A stretch of 9,641 nt of DNA from JAYEMH01 sp034717985 [NCBI: Candidatus Ratteibacteria bacterium] (GCA_034717985.1 JAYEMH010000003.1:8688-18328), one strand, 5' to 3'; positions 1-6,706 are shown, counted from the stretch's first letter. Made by a program: numbers and translations. Notes: generated by a model from the letters alone, not told the origin.

Positions 1-207
1 GGTCCCTTCCACTTTACAGCCTTTTGAAATAACAGCATTTAATCTGCCCAGCTCTTCTTCGGTAAGATTTTTTACTCTGGTATCAGGGTTAATTTGAGAT
101 TCGCTTAAAATTCTCATAGACTGTCTGTGTCCGATGCCGTAAATATAAGTCAAGCCTACTTCAACCCTTTTATCCTTTGGCAGATCTACTCCTGCAATTC
201 TGGCCAT
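1..207 (-). CDS. rpsM: 30S ribosomal protein S13, N-terminal part (cut by window edge)
   Basis: S13 sits in the head of the small subunit, where it contacts the P-site tRNA and forms bridges to the large subunit. The 69 visible residues begin [20 protein letters not shown] and continue with YIYGIG, the classic S13 start. The helix-two-turn-helix region follows, and the C-terminal tRNA-contacting tail lies outside the window. The ATG at 205-207 is preceded by a strong GGAGG with a 5-nt spacer, which fixes the start. This is normally the first gene of the alpha operon (rpsM-rpsK-rpsD-rpoA-rplQ); those partners are not visible. It is separated from rpmJ by 268 bp of repeat-rich DNA, the only large gap in the cluster. 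The identity is certain; the C-terminus cannot be assessed. Confidence 0.97.
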   Translation of the reverse strand, partial: MARIAGVDLPKDKRVEVGLTYIYGIGHRQSMRILSESQINPDTRVKNLTEEELGRLNAVISKGCKVEGT

Positions 208-253
208 CTAAACCTCCATAGATTAGACTGGGTATTGTCAAAAAATATCATTA

Positions 254-411
254 AATCACCAATAACCAAATTACAAGATACAAATAAATTCCAATCACCA
301 ATAATTAATCACCAAAGCTATTAGTTTATTACTGATTTTATTATATCTTTTGGTTATTTGAATTTGGTTATTGGGTTTTGTTTGGTTATTGTTTCTTGTA
401 TCTTGGTTATT
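254..411. repeat. Inverted array of a 9-mer, four units in each orientation
   Basis: On the plus strand the left half carries AATCACCAA at 254-262, 293-301 and 307-315, and AATAACCAA at 261-269. The right half carries the complement TTGGTTATT exactly at 350-358, 364-372, 382-390 and 403-411. The best paired arms are 261-278 (AATAACCAAATTACAAGA) and 394-411 (TCTTGTATCTTGGTTATT), 16 of 18 positions complementary. The spacers are not conserved, which rules out a CRISPR. From memory, similar AACCAA-type intergenic repeats are scattered through some metagenome-derived bacterial genomes; copy number elsewhere in this genome cannot be seen. Confidence 0.8.
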
Positions 412-455
412 TTATCTGCTCCCTCCTATAATAAAATAATCCCTATCTACTATTT

Positions 456-472
456 ACTGCCTACGAAGCAGT
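456..472 (-). repeat. Small hairpin just after the rpmJ stop
   Basis: The minus-strand sequence ACTGCTTCGTAGGCAGT folds into a 7-bp stem (one T-G wobble) with a CGT loop, 3 nt downstream of the rpmJ stop codon. It could protect the mRNA 3' end or attenuate transcription before rpsM. It is followed by an A-rich, not U-rich, stretch, so it is not called an intrinsic terminator. Confidence 0.5.
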
Positions 473-475
473 CTG

Positions 476-589
476 CTACCCCTGTCTCTGTTTATGTCTT
501 GGATTTGAACAGATGACGCGCAGTACACCTTTCCTTTTAACAAGCTTGCATTTTTCACAAATCCGTCTAACTGACGGTTTAACTTTCAT
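476..589 (-). CDS. rpmJ: 50S ribosomal protein L36
   Basis: L36 is the smallest large-subunit protein and binds 23S rRNA near the L7/L12 stalk base. The product is 37 residues, starting [20 protein letters not shown] and ending [10 protein letters not shown], the usual family length. Cys11, Cys14, Cys27 and His32 form the CCCH zinc ribbon, so this is the zinc-binding (C+) form. The ATG at 587-589 has GGAG 7 nt upstream. It follows infA by 18 nt, the common bacterial order infA-rpmJ-rpsM. Lineages with C+ L36 may carry a zinc-free paralogue elsewhere for zinc starvation; none is visible here. Confidence 0.97.
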   Translation of the reverse strand: MKVKPSVRRICEKCKLVKRKGVLRVICSNPRHKQRQG

Positions 590-607
590 TTGTCTCTCCA
601 GAACAAG

Positions 608-826
608 CTATTTAGTGCGATAAACTATTCTTCCTTTAGTTAAATCATAAGGTGAAAGCTCCACCTTAACCGTATCACCGGGAAGAATGCGAATAAAGTG
701 CATTCTCATTTTGCCCGAAACATGGGCCAATACTTTATGTCCATTTTCCAATTCAACGTTAAACACAGCATTAGGTAATGCTTCTCTCACTACTCCCTGA
801 ACCTCAATTGCCTCTTCTTTTGGCAT
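608..826 (-). CDS. infA: Translation initiation factor IF-1
   Basis: IF1 binds the A site of the 30S subunit and acts with IF2 and IF3 to select the initiator tRNA. The 72-residue product is a single OB-fold domain of exactly the usual length. Family motifs are clear: [20 protein letters not shown] (residues 26-45), then [20 protein letters not shown] and RIVYR near the end. The ATG at 824-826 is preceded by AAGGATAAGGAAG, a purine-rich ribosome-binding region. It lies 15 nt after map and 18 nt before rpmJ. Nothing is unusual in the sequence. Confidence 0.98.
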   Translation of the reverse strand: MPKEEAIEVQGVVREALPNAVFNVELENGHKVLAHVSGKMRMHFIRILPGDTVKVELSPYDLTKGRIVYRTK

Positions 827-841
827 CTTCCTTATCCTTTT

Positions 842-1591
842 TTACTTTGTCAATATCCTTGGTCCTCTTGAGGTAATTGCTACCGTATGCTCAAAATGGG
901 CCGATAAACTCCCGTCCATGGTAACGACCGTCCAGTTATCTTTTTCTACCTTCACTTCACTTCCGCCGATATTAACCATCGGTTCAATCGCCAGAACCAT
1001 TCCCGCTTTTAACCTTGGACCCCGGCCGGGAGGACCGTAATTAGGTACCGGCGGTTCCTCGTGCAGTTTCCGTCCGATACCATGCCCCACAAAATCTTTG
1101 ACGACCGAATATCCCCTTTTTTTTGTATAGGCTTCTATGGCGTGGGAGATATCGGAAAGAAATTTTCCCTCTCGGGCATTTTTAATCCCTTTTGCCAGAG
1201 CCTTCCGGGTGCAGGCAATCAAACGCCTGGCCCGGGGACTTATTTTCCCTATTCCCTTGGTAAAAGCCATATCAGAAAAGTATCCTTTGTATTTAATTCC
1301 CATATCAATACTTACCACATCTCCCTCAGACAATCGCCTGGAACCAGAAATTCCATGCACCACCTGGCTGTTAATCGATATACAAATATTCCCCGGAAAA
1401 CCCAGGTAACCTTTAAAAGCCGACTCTGCTCCGTTTTCCCGAATCAGCTTTTCTGCCAGGCTGTCCAGAAAGGCCGTCGTAAGGCCCTTTTGCATTTCCT
1501 TTTCTAAACTATCCCTGATTTTTCCCAGCAGTTTACCGGCGCGGCGCATCAAATCCATCTCTTCAGCGCTTTTCAGGGGAATCTGAGCCAT
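842..1591 (-). CDS. map: Methionine aminopeptidase, type I
   Basis: This cytoplasmic metalloprotease removes the initiator methionine from nascent proteins when the second residue is small, after deformylation. The 249-residue product shows the full pita-bread fold. The metal ligands are Asp96 (in SIDMG), Asp107 (in YFSDMAFT), His170 (in FVGHGIG), Glu203 (in AIEPM) and Glu234 (in HFEHT), with catalytic-pocket histidines His79 and His177. There is no N-terminal zinc-finger extension and no type II insertion, so it is type I. The start codon abuts the adk stop (TAAATG, zero gap). I see no Shine-Dalgarno upstream of it, so its translation is probably coupled to adk. It is the usual neighbour between adk and infA in many bacteria. 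Confidence 0.98.
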   Translation of the reverse strand: MAQIPLKSAEEMDLMRRAGKLLGKIRDSLEKEMQKGLTTAFLDSLAEKLIRENGAESAFKGYLGFPGNICISINSQVVHGISGSRRLSEGDVVSIDMGIKYKGYFSDMAFTKGIGKISPRARRLIACTRKALAKGIKNAREGKFLSDISHAIEAYTKKRGYSVVKDFVGHGIGRKLHEEPPVPNYGPPGRGPRLKAGMVLAIEPMVNIGGSEVKVEKDNWTVVTMDGSLSAHFEHTVAITSRGPRILTK

Positions 1592-2233
1592 TTATTTCAA
1601 TAAACCAAGAAGCTTTTCCTGAGCTTCTTCAAGAGGCAAATCCCCAGGAAAATTCATCAAGATTTCTTTCTCGTTATAATATTTAATCAGCGGCCGGGTC
1701 TCTTCGTTATATACCTGTAATCTCTTTATGATTGTCTCTTCCCGGTCATCCTCCCGGGCATAAAGCTCTCCCCGGCAGCGGTCACAGATACCTTCTTCCC
1801 GGGGCGGCATGTTTTTAATATGATAATTAACCCCGCAGTTTCGACAAACCCGCCGTCCGGTAAGCCGGCTGATAATAAGTTCTTCAGGGGTAACAAAGTT
1901 TATAACTTTTTGAATCGGCCTTTCTTTACCCAAATACTTATCCAGGGCTTCGGCCTGAGCGACTGTCCTGGGAAAACCGTCAAGAATAAATCCATCCTTA
2001 CAGTTTAAGCTGTCAAGCCGCAGTTTTATTATTTCAATAACTAACTGGTCCGGAACTAATTCACCTTTTTGAATATACGGTTTAACTCTTTCTGCCAGAA
2101 GGTTATTTTGTTTCACCATCTCTCTCAATATATCGCCCATAGCGATATGGGGAATATCTGCTTTTTCGCTCAAGGCTGCTGCTTGAGTGCCTTTTCCTGC
2201 TCCCGGTGGGCCGAAAAAAATTAAATTTTGAAT
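1592..2233 (-). CDS. adk: Adenylate kinase, apparently started at ATT
   Basis: Adenylate kinase interconverts ATP plus AMP and two ADP in the cytoplasm. With the start proposed here the protein has 213 residues, the usual length. It has the P-loop GPPGAGKGT (8-16), DGFPRT (85-90), and a long LID domain holding Cys130, Cys133, Cys150 and Cys153, a four-cysteine zinc site, followed by REDDREETIIKRL. The first TTG in frame (2171-2173) would delete the whole P-loop, so it cannot be the start. Between the in-frame secY stop (2237-2239) and the P-loop there is no ATG, GTG or TTG. ATT at 2231-2233 gives MQNLIFFGPPGAGKGT, matching the family N-terminus. The AMP-site motif usually ending in Thr-Gly-Asp reads IPHIAMGD, with Met in place of Thr. 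The family call is certain; the start codon is inferred. Confidence 0.93.
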   Translation of the reverse strand: MQNLIFFGPPGAGKGTQAAALSEKADIPHIAMGDILREMVKQNNLLAERVKPYIQKGELVPDQLVIEIIKLRLDSLNCKDGFILDGFPRTVAQAEALDKYLGKERPIQKVINFVTPEELIISRLTGRRVCRNCGVNYHIKNMPPREEGICDRCRGELYAREDDREETIIKRLQVYNEETRPLIKYYNEKEILMNFPGDLPLEEAQEKLLGLLK

Positions 2234-2236
2234 TTT

Positions 2237-3559
2237 TTAGTACCTTCCCTTTATTTTACCTTTTTTGATAAACCCTTCGTAATGACGCATCATCAGATGT
2301 GATTCAATCTGACGGATGGTATCCAGGGTAACGCCGACAACAATCAAAAGTCCGGTCCCTCCGAGAAAACTGGCCACTAAGGAGGGAATCTTCAAGCCGC
2401 TGGATACCAGGGTAGGAAATTCGGCCACAGCAACCAGATATACCGCTCCGATTAAAGTAATCCTGGCCATAATATGGTCAAAGAATTCTGCCGTGGGGCG
2501 TCCCGGTCTTATTCCCGGAACAAACCCGCCGTATTTTTTCATGTTGTCGGAGACATCGTTGGAGTTAAAAGTAATAGCGGTATAGAAAAAACAGAAGAAA
2601 ACGATCAGGGCGCCGTTCACCAATAAATAAATCCACCCTCCCTGGTTCAAATATTCCGCCGCTTTCTGCATCCAGCCAACGCGGGCAAATTGAGCCATGG
2701 TCGCCGGCATCATCATAATAGATGAAGCGAAAATAACGGGAATTACCCCTGAATGATTAACCCGGAGAGGAATATAAGTGCTTTGCCCGCCGTACATTTT
2801 TCTCCCGACGATGCGCCGGGCATACTGCACCGGGATATTGCGCTGTCCCTGGCTTAGGATTATTACCGCCATAATTACACCGACAAACATCACCACTAAA
2901 AACAACAATTTAAACAGATGTATTTGCCCGGCCGTAAAAAGGATGCCTAAATTATGCAGGGCCGAAGGAAACCGGGAAATAATTCCGGCGGTTATAATTA
3001 AAGAAATACCGTTTCCAATTCCCCGCTGCGAAATTTGTTCTCCCAGCCACATAATAAAGATGGTGCCCGAGGTTAAGGTAATAACGGTTATAATTCGAAA
3101 ATGCCACCCCGGATCTAAAACAATAGGAGACGATAAGCCAAAACTGCGGTGCAGGTTCTCCAACCAGAAACTAATCCCGAAAGATTGAACGGTGCTTAAA
3201 AGCACGGTTGCGTAACGCGTATACTGATTGATTTTTCTTCTTCCGGCCTCTCCTTCTTTGGAGAGCCTTTCCAGTTGCGGAATAACTACCGTAAGAAGCT
3301 GCAGGATGATAGAAGCGCTAATGTAAGGCATAATGCCCAGGGCAAAAATGGTCAGCCGGCGGAAAGATCCACCGGAAAAAAGATCCATAATACCTAAAAG
3401 CGTCCCTTGAGCCTGGTTAAACAATTGGCTTAAGGCCTCGCCGTCTATACCCGGGGTAGGAATGTGGGCTCCGATACGAAAAACAAATAGCAGTCCGACG
3501 GTAAAAATAATTCTCTTCTTTAGCTCTGGAATTTTAAATATGCTCTGGATTGCTCCCAT
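2237..3559 (-). CDS. secY: Protein translocase channel subunit SecY
   Basis: SecY is the inner-membrane channel of the Sec translocon, working with SecE, SecG and SecA or the ribosome to export or insert proteins. The 440-residue product has the usual length and ten hydrophobic segments. The first spans roughly residues 16-36. TM2, starting after the plug loop, contains FALGIMPYISASIILQLL (72-89). The cytosolic loop EGEAGRRKINQYTRYA (102-117) precedes TM3. GEQISQRGIGNGISLII lies at 173-189. The ribosome/SecA-binding loop FVPGIRPGRPT includes the conserved Arg351. The C-terminal tail ends with MMRHYEGFIKKGKIKGRY. The ATG at 3557-3559 has AAGG 7 nt upstream, overlapping the rplO end. Its TAA stop lies in the same frame as, and 3 nt before, the proposed adk start. 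Confidence 0.98.
   Translation of the reverse strand: MGAIQSIFKIPELKKRIIFTVGLLFVFRIGAHIPTPGIDGEALSQLFNQAQGTLLGIMDLFSGGSFRRLTIFALGIMPYISASIILQLLTVVIPQLERLSKEGEAGRRKINQYTRYATVLLSTVQSFGISFWLENLHRSFGLSSPIVLDPGWHFRIITVITLTSGTIFIMWLGEQISQRGIGNGISLIITAGIISRFPSALHNLGILFTAGQIHLFKLLFLVVMFVGVIMAVIILSQGQRNIPVQYARRIVGRKMYGGQSTYIPLRVNHSGVIPVIFASSIMMMPATMAQFARVGWMQKAAEYLNQGGWIYLLVNGALIVFFCFFYTAITFNSNDVSDNMKKYGGFVPGIRPGRPTAEFFDHIMARITLIGAVYLVAVAEFPTLVSSGLKIPSLVASFLGGTGLLIVVGVTLDTIRQIESHLMMRHYEGFIKKGKIKGRY
2243..2250 (-). promoter_or_regulatory. Ribosome-binding site supporting the ATT start of adk
   Basis: The minus strand reads AGGGAAGG inside the last secY codons, followed by 9 nt (TACTAAAAA) and then ATT at 2231-2233. 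Purine content and spacing fit a Shine-Dalgarno for that codon. The seven-nucleotide stretch upstream of the P-loop offers no other plausible start, so this site decides the call. Confidence 0.6.
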
Positions 3560-3568
3560 CGAAAATCC

Positions 3569-4060
3569 TTATTTTATCAATTCGGCCCGGCCGCCATGGG
3601 CTTCAATTTTTTGCCGGGCATTTTTACTCAAGGCGTGAACTTTGACAACTAAAGGTTTCTTTAACTCCCCTTCGCCTAAAATTTTTACTCCGCTATTCTC
3701 TTTCTTAATCACCCCTTCTTCAGCCAAAACTTCAGGAGTAACCACTGTATCCTTTTTAAACCGGTTCAACCGGGAAATATTAACTATGGTGAAAGATTGG
3801 CGGAAAATATTGGTAAATCCCCGCTTGGGAATCCGCCTGACTAAAGGCATCTGTCCGCCTTCAAATCCCGGCCTTTTCCCGCCGCCAGAACGTGACTTCT
3901 GGCCTTTATGCCCGCGGGTGGAGGTTTTTCCGTGGCCGGAACTTGGTCCCCGGCCGACTATTTTTTTTCGCTTTTTTGCTTGAAAAGAATGGTGAAGCCT
4001 GTTCAATCCAAGAAGCGGTTTCACGGCCTCTTTTTGTGCTTTAGTCTTCTTCGAGGACAT
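3569..4060 (-). CDS. rplO: 50S ribosomal protein L15
   Basis: L15 is a late-assembly large-subunit protein that threads an extended, glycine-rich N-terminus into 23S rRNA. The 163-residue product carries the signature [20 protein letters not shown] (35-54), [26 protein letters not shown] (57-82), and the C-terminal globular part ending [11 protein letters not shown]. The ORF is open upstream to 4144, but the ATG at 4058-4060 is chosen because AGGAG stands 9 nt before it and upstream residues show no L15 character. Even so, about 15-18 lysine-rich residues precede the usual family start; a TTG at residue 19 or 20 is a weaker alternative. The gene overlaps the end of rpsE by 20 nt, leaving no room for rpmD, which normally sits between them. 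Confidence 0.96.
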   Translation of the reverse strand: MSSKKTKAQKEAVKPLLGLNRLHHSFQAKKRKKIVGRGPSSGHGKTSTRGHKGQKSRSGGGKRPGFEGGQMPLVRRIPKRGFTNIFRQSFTIVNISRLNRFKKDTVVTPEVLAEEGVIKKENSGVKILGEGELKKPLVVKVHALSKNARQKIEAHGGRAELIK

Positions 4061-4586
4061 CGATAATTTCTCCTGTTCGCTTTCTTTTTTCAACTTCCTC
4101 TTTGGTTTTAAAGCTCTGCAGGGCCTGCACCGTTGCCCGGACAAGGTTTACCGGGTTATTAGTACCCAGTGACTTGGTCAAAATATCTTTCACCCCGCCT
4201 AAATCCAAAATGGCACGAGCCGAAGCTCCGGCAATAACACCCGTTCCCTTTCCGGCCGGGCGCAGCATAATTCTGGCGGCTCCAAAACGCCCGATAATCT
4301 CGTGCGGGATTGTTGTTCCTTCTAAAGGAATGGTAAAAATATTTTTCTTAGCGTGCCCCGACGCTTTAGCGATTGCCTCGGGAACACCATTGGCCTTGCC
4401 AAAACCATAGCCGATTTTACTTTTGCTGTCGCCAACGACCACAAGGGCGTTAAAACTAAAACGTTTGCCACCCTTAACGACTTTGGAAACCCGTTTAATA
4501 TTTATCACCCGCTCGGTAAATTCCGGTTCTTCACGGAAAGCTGATTCGATTTTTTCCCCGGCTTTTTTAGAAATTTTTTTCGTCAT
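4041..4586 (-). CDS. rpsE: 30S ribosomal protein S5
   Basis: S5 lies on the solvent side of the small subunit near the mRNA entry and affects decoding accuracy. The 181-residue product has the N-terminal double-stranded RNA-binding domain with [20 protein letters not shown] (28-47) and [14 protein letters not shown] (59-72). The C-terminal domain follows, with [20 protein letters not shown] (108-127) and [19 protein letters not shown]. The length is a little over the common 165-170 residues because of a charged tail. The ATG overlaps the rplR stop by one base (TAATG), so it is probably translated by reinitiation. The neighbours are rplR before and rplO after. Confidence 0.98.
   Translation of the reverse strand: MTKKISKKAGEKIESAFREEPEFTERVINIKRVSKVVKGGKRFSFNALVVVGDSKSKIGYGFGKANGVPEAIAKASGHAKKNIFTIPLEGTTIPHEIIGRFGAARIMLRPAGKGTGVIAGASARAILDLGGVKDILTKSLGTNNPVNLVRATVQALQSFKTKEEVEKRKRTGEIIDVLEED
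4070..4074 (-). promoter_or_regulatory. Ribosome-binding site setting the rplO start
   Basis: AGGAG on the minus strand, 9 nt before the ATG at 4058-4060 and inside the rpsE coding sequence. It favours that ATG over the longer open frame that begins at 4144. Confidence 0.7.
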
Positions 4587-4954
4587 TAAAATTCTACTCC
4601 TCCGCGTTTTGCTTCTTCAGCCAGGGCTTTCACCCGGCCATGATAGGCATATCCGGCTCGGTCAAAAACTACCTTTTTAATTTTTTTCGCCTGGGCTTTT
4701 TTTGCCAGTAACTTGCCCACTGCTTTAGCCGCCTCTATATTGGCTCCGTATTTCATGGTTTTTTTTACTTCCGGGGATAAACTGGAGACCGTTAATAAAG
4801 TTTTACTTTCTTCATCATTAACAATCTGAGCGGAAATATTGTTCAAACTCCTAAAAACACACAACCTCGGACAATCTCTCCTCCCTCTGAGCTTTAACCT
4901 GAGCCGCCTATGCCTTTTAATCCTTCCTTGATTCTTCTTCAGCAAAGAAATCAC
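4586..4954 (-). CDS. rplR: 50S ribosomal protein L18
   Basis: L18 binds 5S rRNA with L5 and L25-type proteins and helps attach it to the central protuberance. The 122-residue product has the arginine/lysine-rich N-terminus with [14 protein letters not shown] (11-24), [20 protein letters not shown] (28-47), and the C-terminal signature [19 protein letters not shown] (95-113). The GTG at 4952-4954, 2 nt after the rplF stop, gives an N-terminus of the same length as B. subtilis L18. A TTG at 4943-4945 is better placed behind the GAGGTGA site and would shorten the protein by three residues. The end overlaps the rpsE start by one base. Identity is certain; the start is uncertain by three codons. 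Confidence 0.97.
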   Translation of the reverse strand: MISLLKKNQGRIKRHRRLRLKLRGRRDCPRLCVFRSLNNISAQIVNDEESKTLLTVSSLSPEVKKTMKYGANIEAAKAVGKLLAKKAQAKKIKKVVFDRAGYAYHGRVKALAEEAKRGGVEF

Positions 4955-4957
4955 CTC
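4951..4957 (-). promoter_or_regulatory. Shine-Dalgarno overlapping the rplR GTG codon
   Basis: GAGGTGA runs from the last base of the rplF stop codon through the putative rplR GTG. Its spacing (5 nt after the full 7-mer) suits the downstream TTG at 4943-4945 better than the GTG it contains. Confidence 0.5.
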
Positions 4958-5523
4958 TATTTTCCGCCGCCCGGCGCACCGATCCCAACCGCCGCTTTTC
5001 CGGCTTTCCGGCGGACATGCTCATTTAAATAGCGTATCCCTTTTCCCTTATAAGGCTCCGGGGGATAAATCTGGCGGATTTCTGCCGCCGTTTTTCCAAC
5101 TAAATGCTTATCAAAACCCTTAATGGCAACCCGATTCCCTTTGGCAGCAGAAATTTCTATTCCTTCAGGAATTGAATACTCGGTCGGATGAGAAAAACCC
5201 AATTGAAGCTGAAGCATTCGGCCCTGAACCTGGGCTCGATACCCAACCCCCTGAATCTCCAGCTCTATCTCAAAACCATCGGTTACCCCTTTAATCATGT
5301 TAGCCAGTAAAGCCCGCACCAATCCCTGCTGTGCGTCGGATAAATTGGTTTCCTCAAGCTTAACAACAACCAGTTCCGTTTTTCCTTTTATTTCAACTTT
5401 GGCCAAAGGGTTAATTTTCTGTTTGAGTTTCCCCTTGGGACCTTCCACTTCCACCGAATCCGCACCAATATTAATTTTTACGTTTTCAGGGATAGTCAAA
5501 ATTTTTCGTCCTATTCTAGACAT
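4957..5523 (-). CDS. rplF: 50S ribosomal protein L6
   Basis: L6 sits near the sarcin-ricin loop and the GTPase-associated centre of the large subunit. The 188-residue product shows the two repeated domains of the family: MSRIGRKILTIPENV at the start, LVRALLANMIKGVTDGFE (68-85), QGVGYRAQVQG (91-101), and the signature PEPYKGKGIRYLNEHVRRKAGK (155-176). The tail ends in a glycine-rich GIGAPGGGK, slightly longer than usual. The ATG at 5521-5523 has AAGGAG 5 nt upstream, overlapping the rpsH stop. Gaps are 9 nt to rpsH and 2 nt to rplR. Confidence 0.98.
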   Translation of the reverse strand: MSRIGRKILTIPENVKINIGADSVEVEGPKGKLKQKINPLAKVEIKGKTELVVVKLEETNLSDAQQGLVRALLANMIKGVTDGFEIELEIQGVGYRAQVQGRMLQLQLGFSHPTEYSIPEGIEISAAKGNRVAIKGFDKHLVGKTAAEIRQIYPPEPYKGKGIRYLNEHVRRKAGKAAVGIGAPGGGK

Positions 5524-5532
5524 CTACGCTCC

Positions 5533-5925
5533 TTACCAGATGTAACAAAGAATCTCGCCGCCGACATTTACCTGACGGGCTTCTTCATCCGTCAAAATTC
5601 CCTTCGGGGTTGAAAGAATAGCAATTCCTAAGCCCTTGAGGACATGAGGGATATTCTCTTTCCTTTTGTAAACTCGTAAACCCGGCCGGCTTATCTTTTT
5701 TAATCCGGTGATAATCTTTTTCTTCTGCGGCCCATACCGAAGATGGACTGTAAGCACCGGTTTTTTGCCGCTTTCAGCAATTTTATAATCTTTTATGAAA
5801 GCTTCCTTTTTTAAAATCCGAGCGACGCCCACCCGCATTCGGGAAGAAGGCATTTCTACCTTGTCTTTTCGCGCCTGATGCGCATTGCGAATTCTGGTTA
5901 ACATATCAGCAATTGGGTCGGTCAT
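5533..5925 (-). CDS. rpsH: 30S ribosomal protein S8
   Basis: S8 is a primary 16S rRNA binder that organises the central domain. In E. coli it also represses the spc operon by binding its mRNA near the rplE start. The 130-residue product is of normal length, beginning [20 protein letters not shown]. The C-terminal signature [20 protein letters not shown] (98-117) carries Pro107 where many family members have Ser. The protein ends [11 protein letters not shown]. The ATG at 5923-5925 is preceded by GGGAG at a good distance. No structure matching the E. coli S8 regulatory site could be recognised at rplE. Confidence 0.98.
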   Translation of the reverse strand: MTDPIADMLTRIRNAHQARKDKVEMPSSRMRVGVARILKKEAFIKDYKIAESGKKPVLTVHLRYGPQKKKIITGLKKISRPGLRVYKRKENIPHVLKGLGIAILSTPKGILTDEEARQVNVGGEILCYIW

Positions 5926-5955
5926 TTTTTGCTCCCTCTGTGCATCCGTGAAATT

Positions 5956-6141
5956 TCACCAGCTGGCTTTAATTACTCCGGGAATTTTTCCGTCCGAAGC
6001 TAATTTTCTAAAACAAATCCGGCAAACACCAAACTTCCGGTAATATGCCCGGGCACGACCGCAGATAAAACAGCGGTTCCGCTGCCTGACTTTAAACTTT
6101 GGCTTTCGTTTTGATTTTTCTATCATTGCTAATCTTGCCAT
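5956..6141 (-). CDS. rpsN: 30S ribosomal protein S14, zinc-binding type Z
   Basis: S14 is in the head of the small subunit, next to S3 and S10. The 61-residue product is the short zinc form. Cys24, Cys27, Cys40 and Cys43 form the CX2C-X12-CX2C site ([21 protein letters not shown]), and the end [11 protein letters not shown] is typical. The ATG at 6139-6141 has GGAG 9 nt upstream, inside the end of rplE, and lies only 3 nt after the rplE stop. The longer zinc-free paralogue found in some bacteria is not seen here. The stop codon lies inside a 12-bp palindrome. Confidence 0.98.
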   Translation of the reverse strand: MARLAMIEKSKRKPKFKVRQRNRCFICGRARAYYRKFGVCRICFRKLASDGKIPGVIKASW

Positions 6142-6144
6142 TAA

Positions 6145-6696
6145 TTAACTCTCCGATTTTCCAAAAGGCATACCGAGAAGCGCCAGCAATCCCTTAACTT
6201 CCTCCTTCTTGGCGGAGGAAGTAACAATAGTTATATCCATCCCTCCGATTTTAGTCACCTTGTCGTAATCTATTTCAGGGAAAACAATCTGTTCCCGGAT
6301 ACCCAGGGAAAAATTTCCGCTTTGATCAAAAGAAGAGGCGCTTACTCCCTGAAAATCCCTGATACGCGGCAAAACTACATTGACCAACCGGTCAAAAAAT
6401 TCGTACATAATTTTTTTTCGCAAAGTAACTTTACAGCCGATGGGATTCCCTTTTCTTAACTTAAAGTTAGAAATCGATTTTTTTCCCCGGGTTATTGCCG
6501 GGAATTGCCCGGTAATCGTCGCCAGCTCCTTCATTGCTGTATCCAGAATTTTGCGGTCGGACATCGCCTCGCCGCCCCGCCCCATATTGATGACAATTTT
6601 CTCCAGTCGAACAGCCTGCCACGGATTTTTATAGCCGAATCTTTTCATCATCTCCGGGACTACTTCTTCCCTATATCTTTTAAGCAATCTTGACAT
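6145..6696 (-). CDS. rplE: 50S ribosomal protein L5
   Basis: L5 binds 5S rRNA and the P-site tRNA elbow, and bridges to S13 in the small subunit. The 183-residue product begins [21 protein letters not shown]. Family landmarks include [11 protein letters not shown] (31-41), [33 protein letters not shown] (61-93), [13 protein letters not shown] (107-119), [17 protein letters not shown] (129-145) and [11 protein letters not shown] (152-162). Its length is normal. The ATG at 6694-6696 follows the purine-rich GAAAGGAAAT. It lies 10 nt after rplX and 3 nt before rpsN. Confidence 0.98.
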   Translation of the reverse strand: MSRLLKRYREEVVPEMMKRFGYKNPWQAVRLEKIVINMGRGGEAMSDRKILDTAMKELATITGQFPAITRGKKSISNFKLRKGNPIGCKVTLRKKIMYEFFDRLVNVVLPRIRDFQGVSASSFDQSGNFSLGIREQIVFPEIDYDKVTKIGGMDITIVTSSAKKEEVKGLLALLGMPFGKSES

Positions 6697-6706
6697 ATTT
6701 CCTTTC

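Larger units (their letters stand above)
208..475. other. rpmJ-rpsM intergenic region, AT-rich and repeat-filled
   Basis: No credible gene lies in this 268-bp gap; the short plus-strand ORF over it is low-complexity and spans the repeats. Read as the leader of rpsM, it holds a hairpin just after rpmJ, then an inverted array of a 9-mer, then about 45 nt ending in the rpsM ribosome-binding site. The alpha operon leader is where S4 represses translation in E. coli, but I cannot recognise an S4-binding pseudoknot here. A TTGACA on the minus strand (236-241) has no good partner -10 box, so no promoter is called. Confidence 0.75.

Noticed and set aside
236-241. Perfect TTGACA on the minus strand upstream of rpsM
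   Set aside because: The 15- to 18-nt spacing leads to TATGGA or TGGAGG, which are not convincing -10 boxes, and the latter is the ribosome-binding site.
127-324. 65-residue plus-strand ORF across the rpsM start and the repeat array
   Set aside because: Half is antisense to rpsM and half is translated repeat sequence; there is no sign of a real protein.
341-346. TATAAT-like sequence within the repeat array as a promoter
   Set aside because: The region is very AT-rich and no -35 hexamer lies at the right distance.
254-411. CRISPR array
   Set aside because: Units are 9 bp, occur in both orientations and have irregular spacers of a few to 30 nt; no cas genes are near.
456-472. Intrinsic terminator after rpmJ
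   Set aside because: The stem is short, with no U tract after it.
1061-1507. 148-residue plus-strand ORF opposite map
   Set aside because: It lies entirely antisense to a gene with full catalytic residues; the translation has no recognisable domain.
1592-2173. adk starting at the TTG at 2171-2173
   Set aside because: It would remove the P-loop GPPGAGKGT, which is intact in frame directly upstream.
2778-3188. 136-residue plus-strand ORF opposite secY
   Set aside because: Antisense shadow of a well-conserved gene, with no ribosome-binding site or family resemblance seen.
4061-4144. Longer rplO starting at 4144
   Set aside because: The added residues lie inside rpsE, show no L15 resemblance, and AGGAG supports the ATG at 4058-4060.
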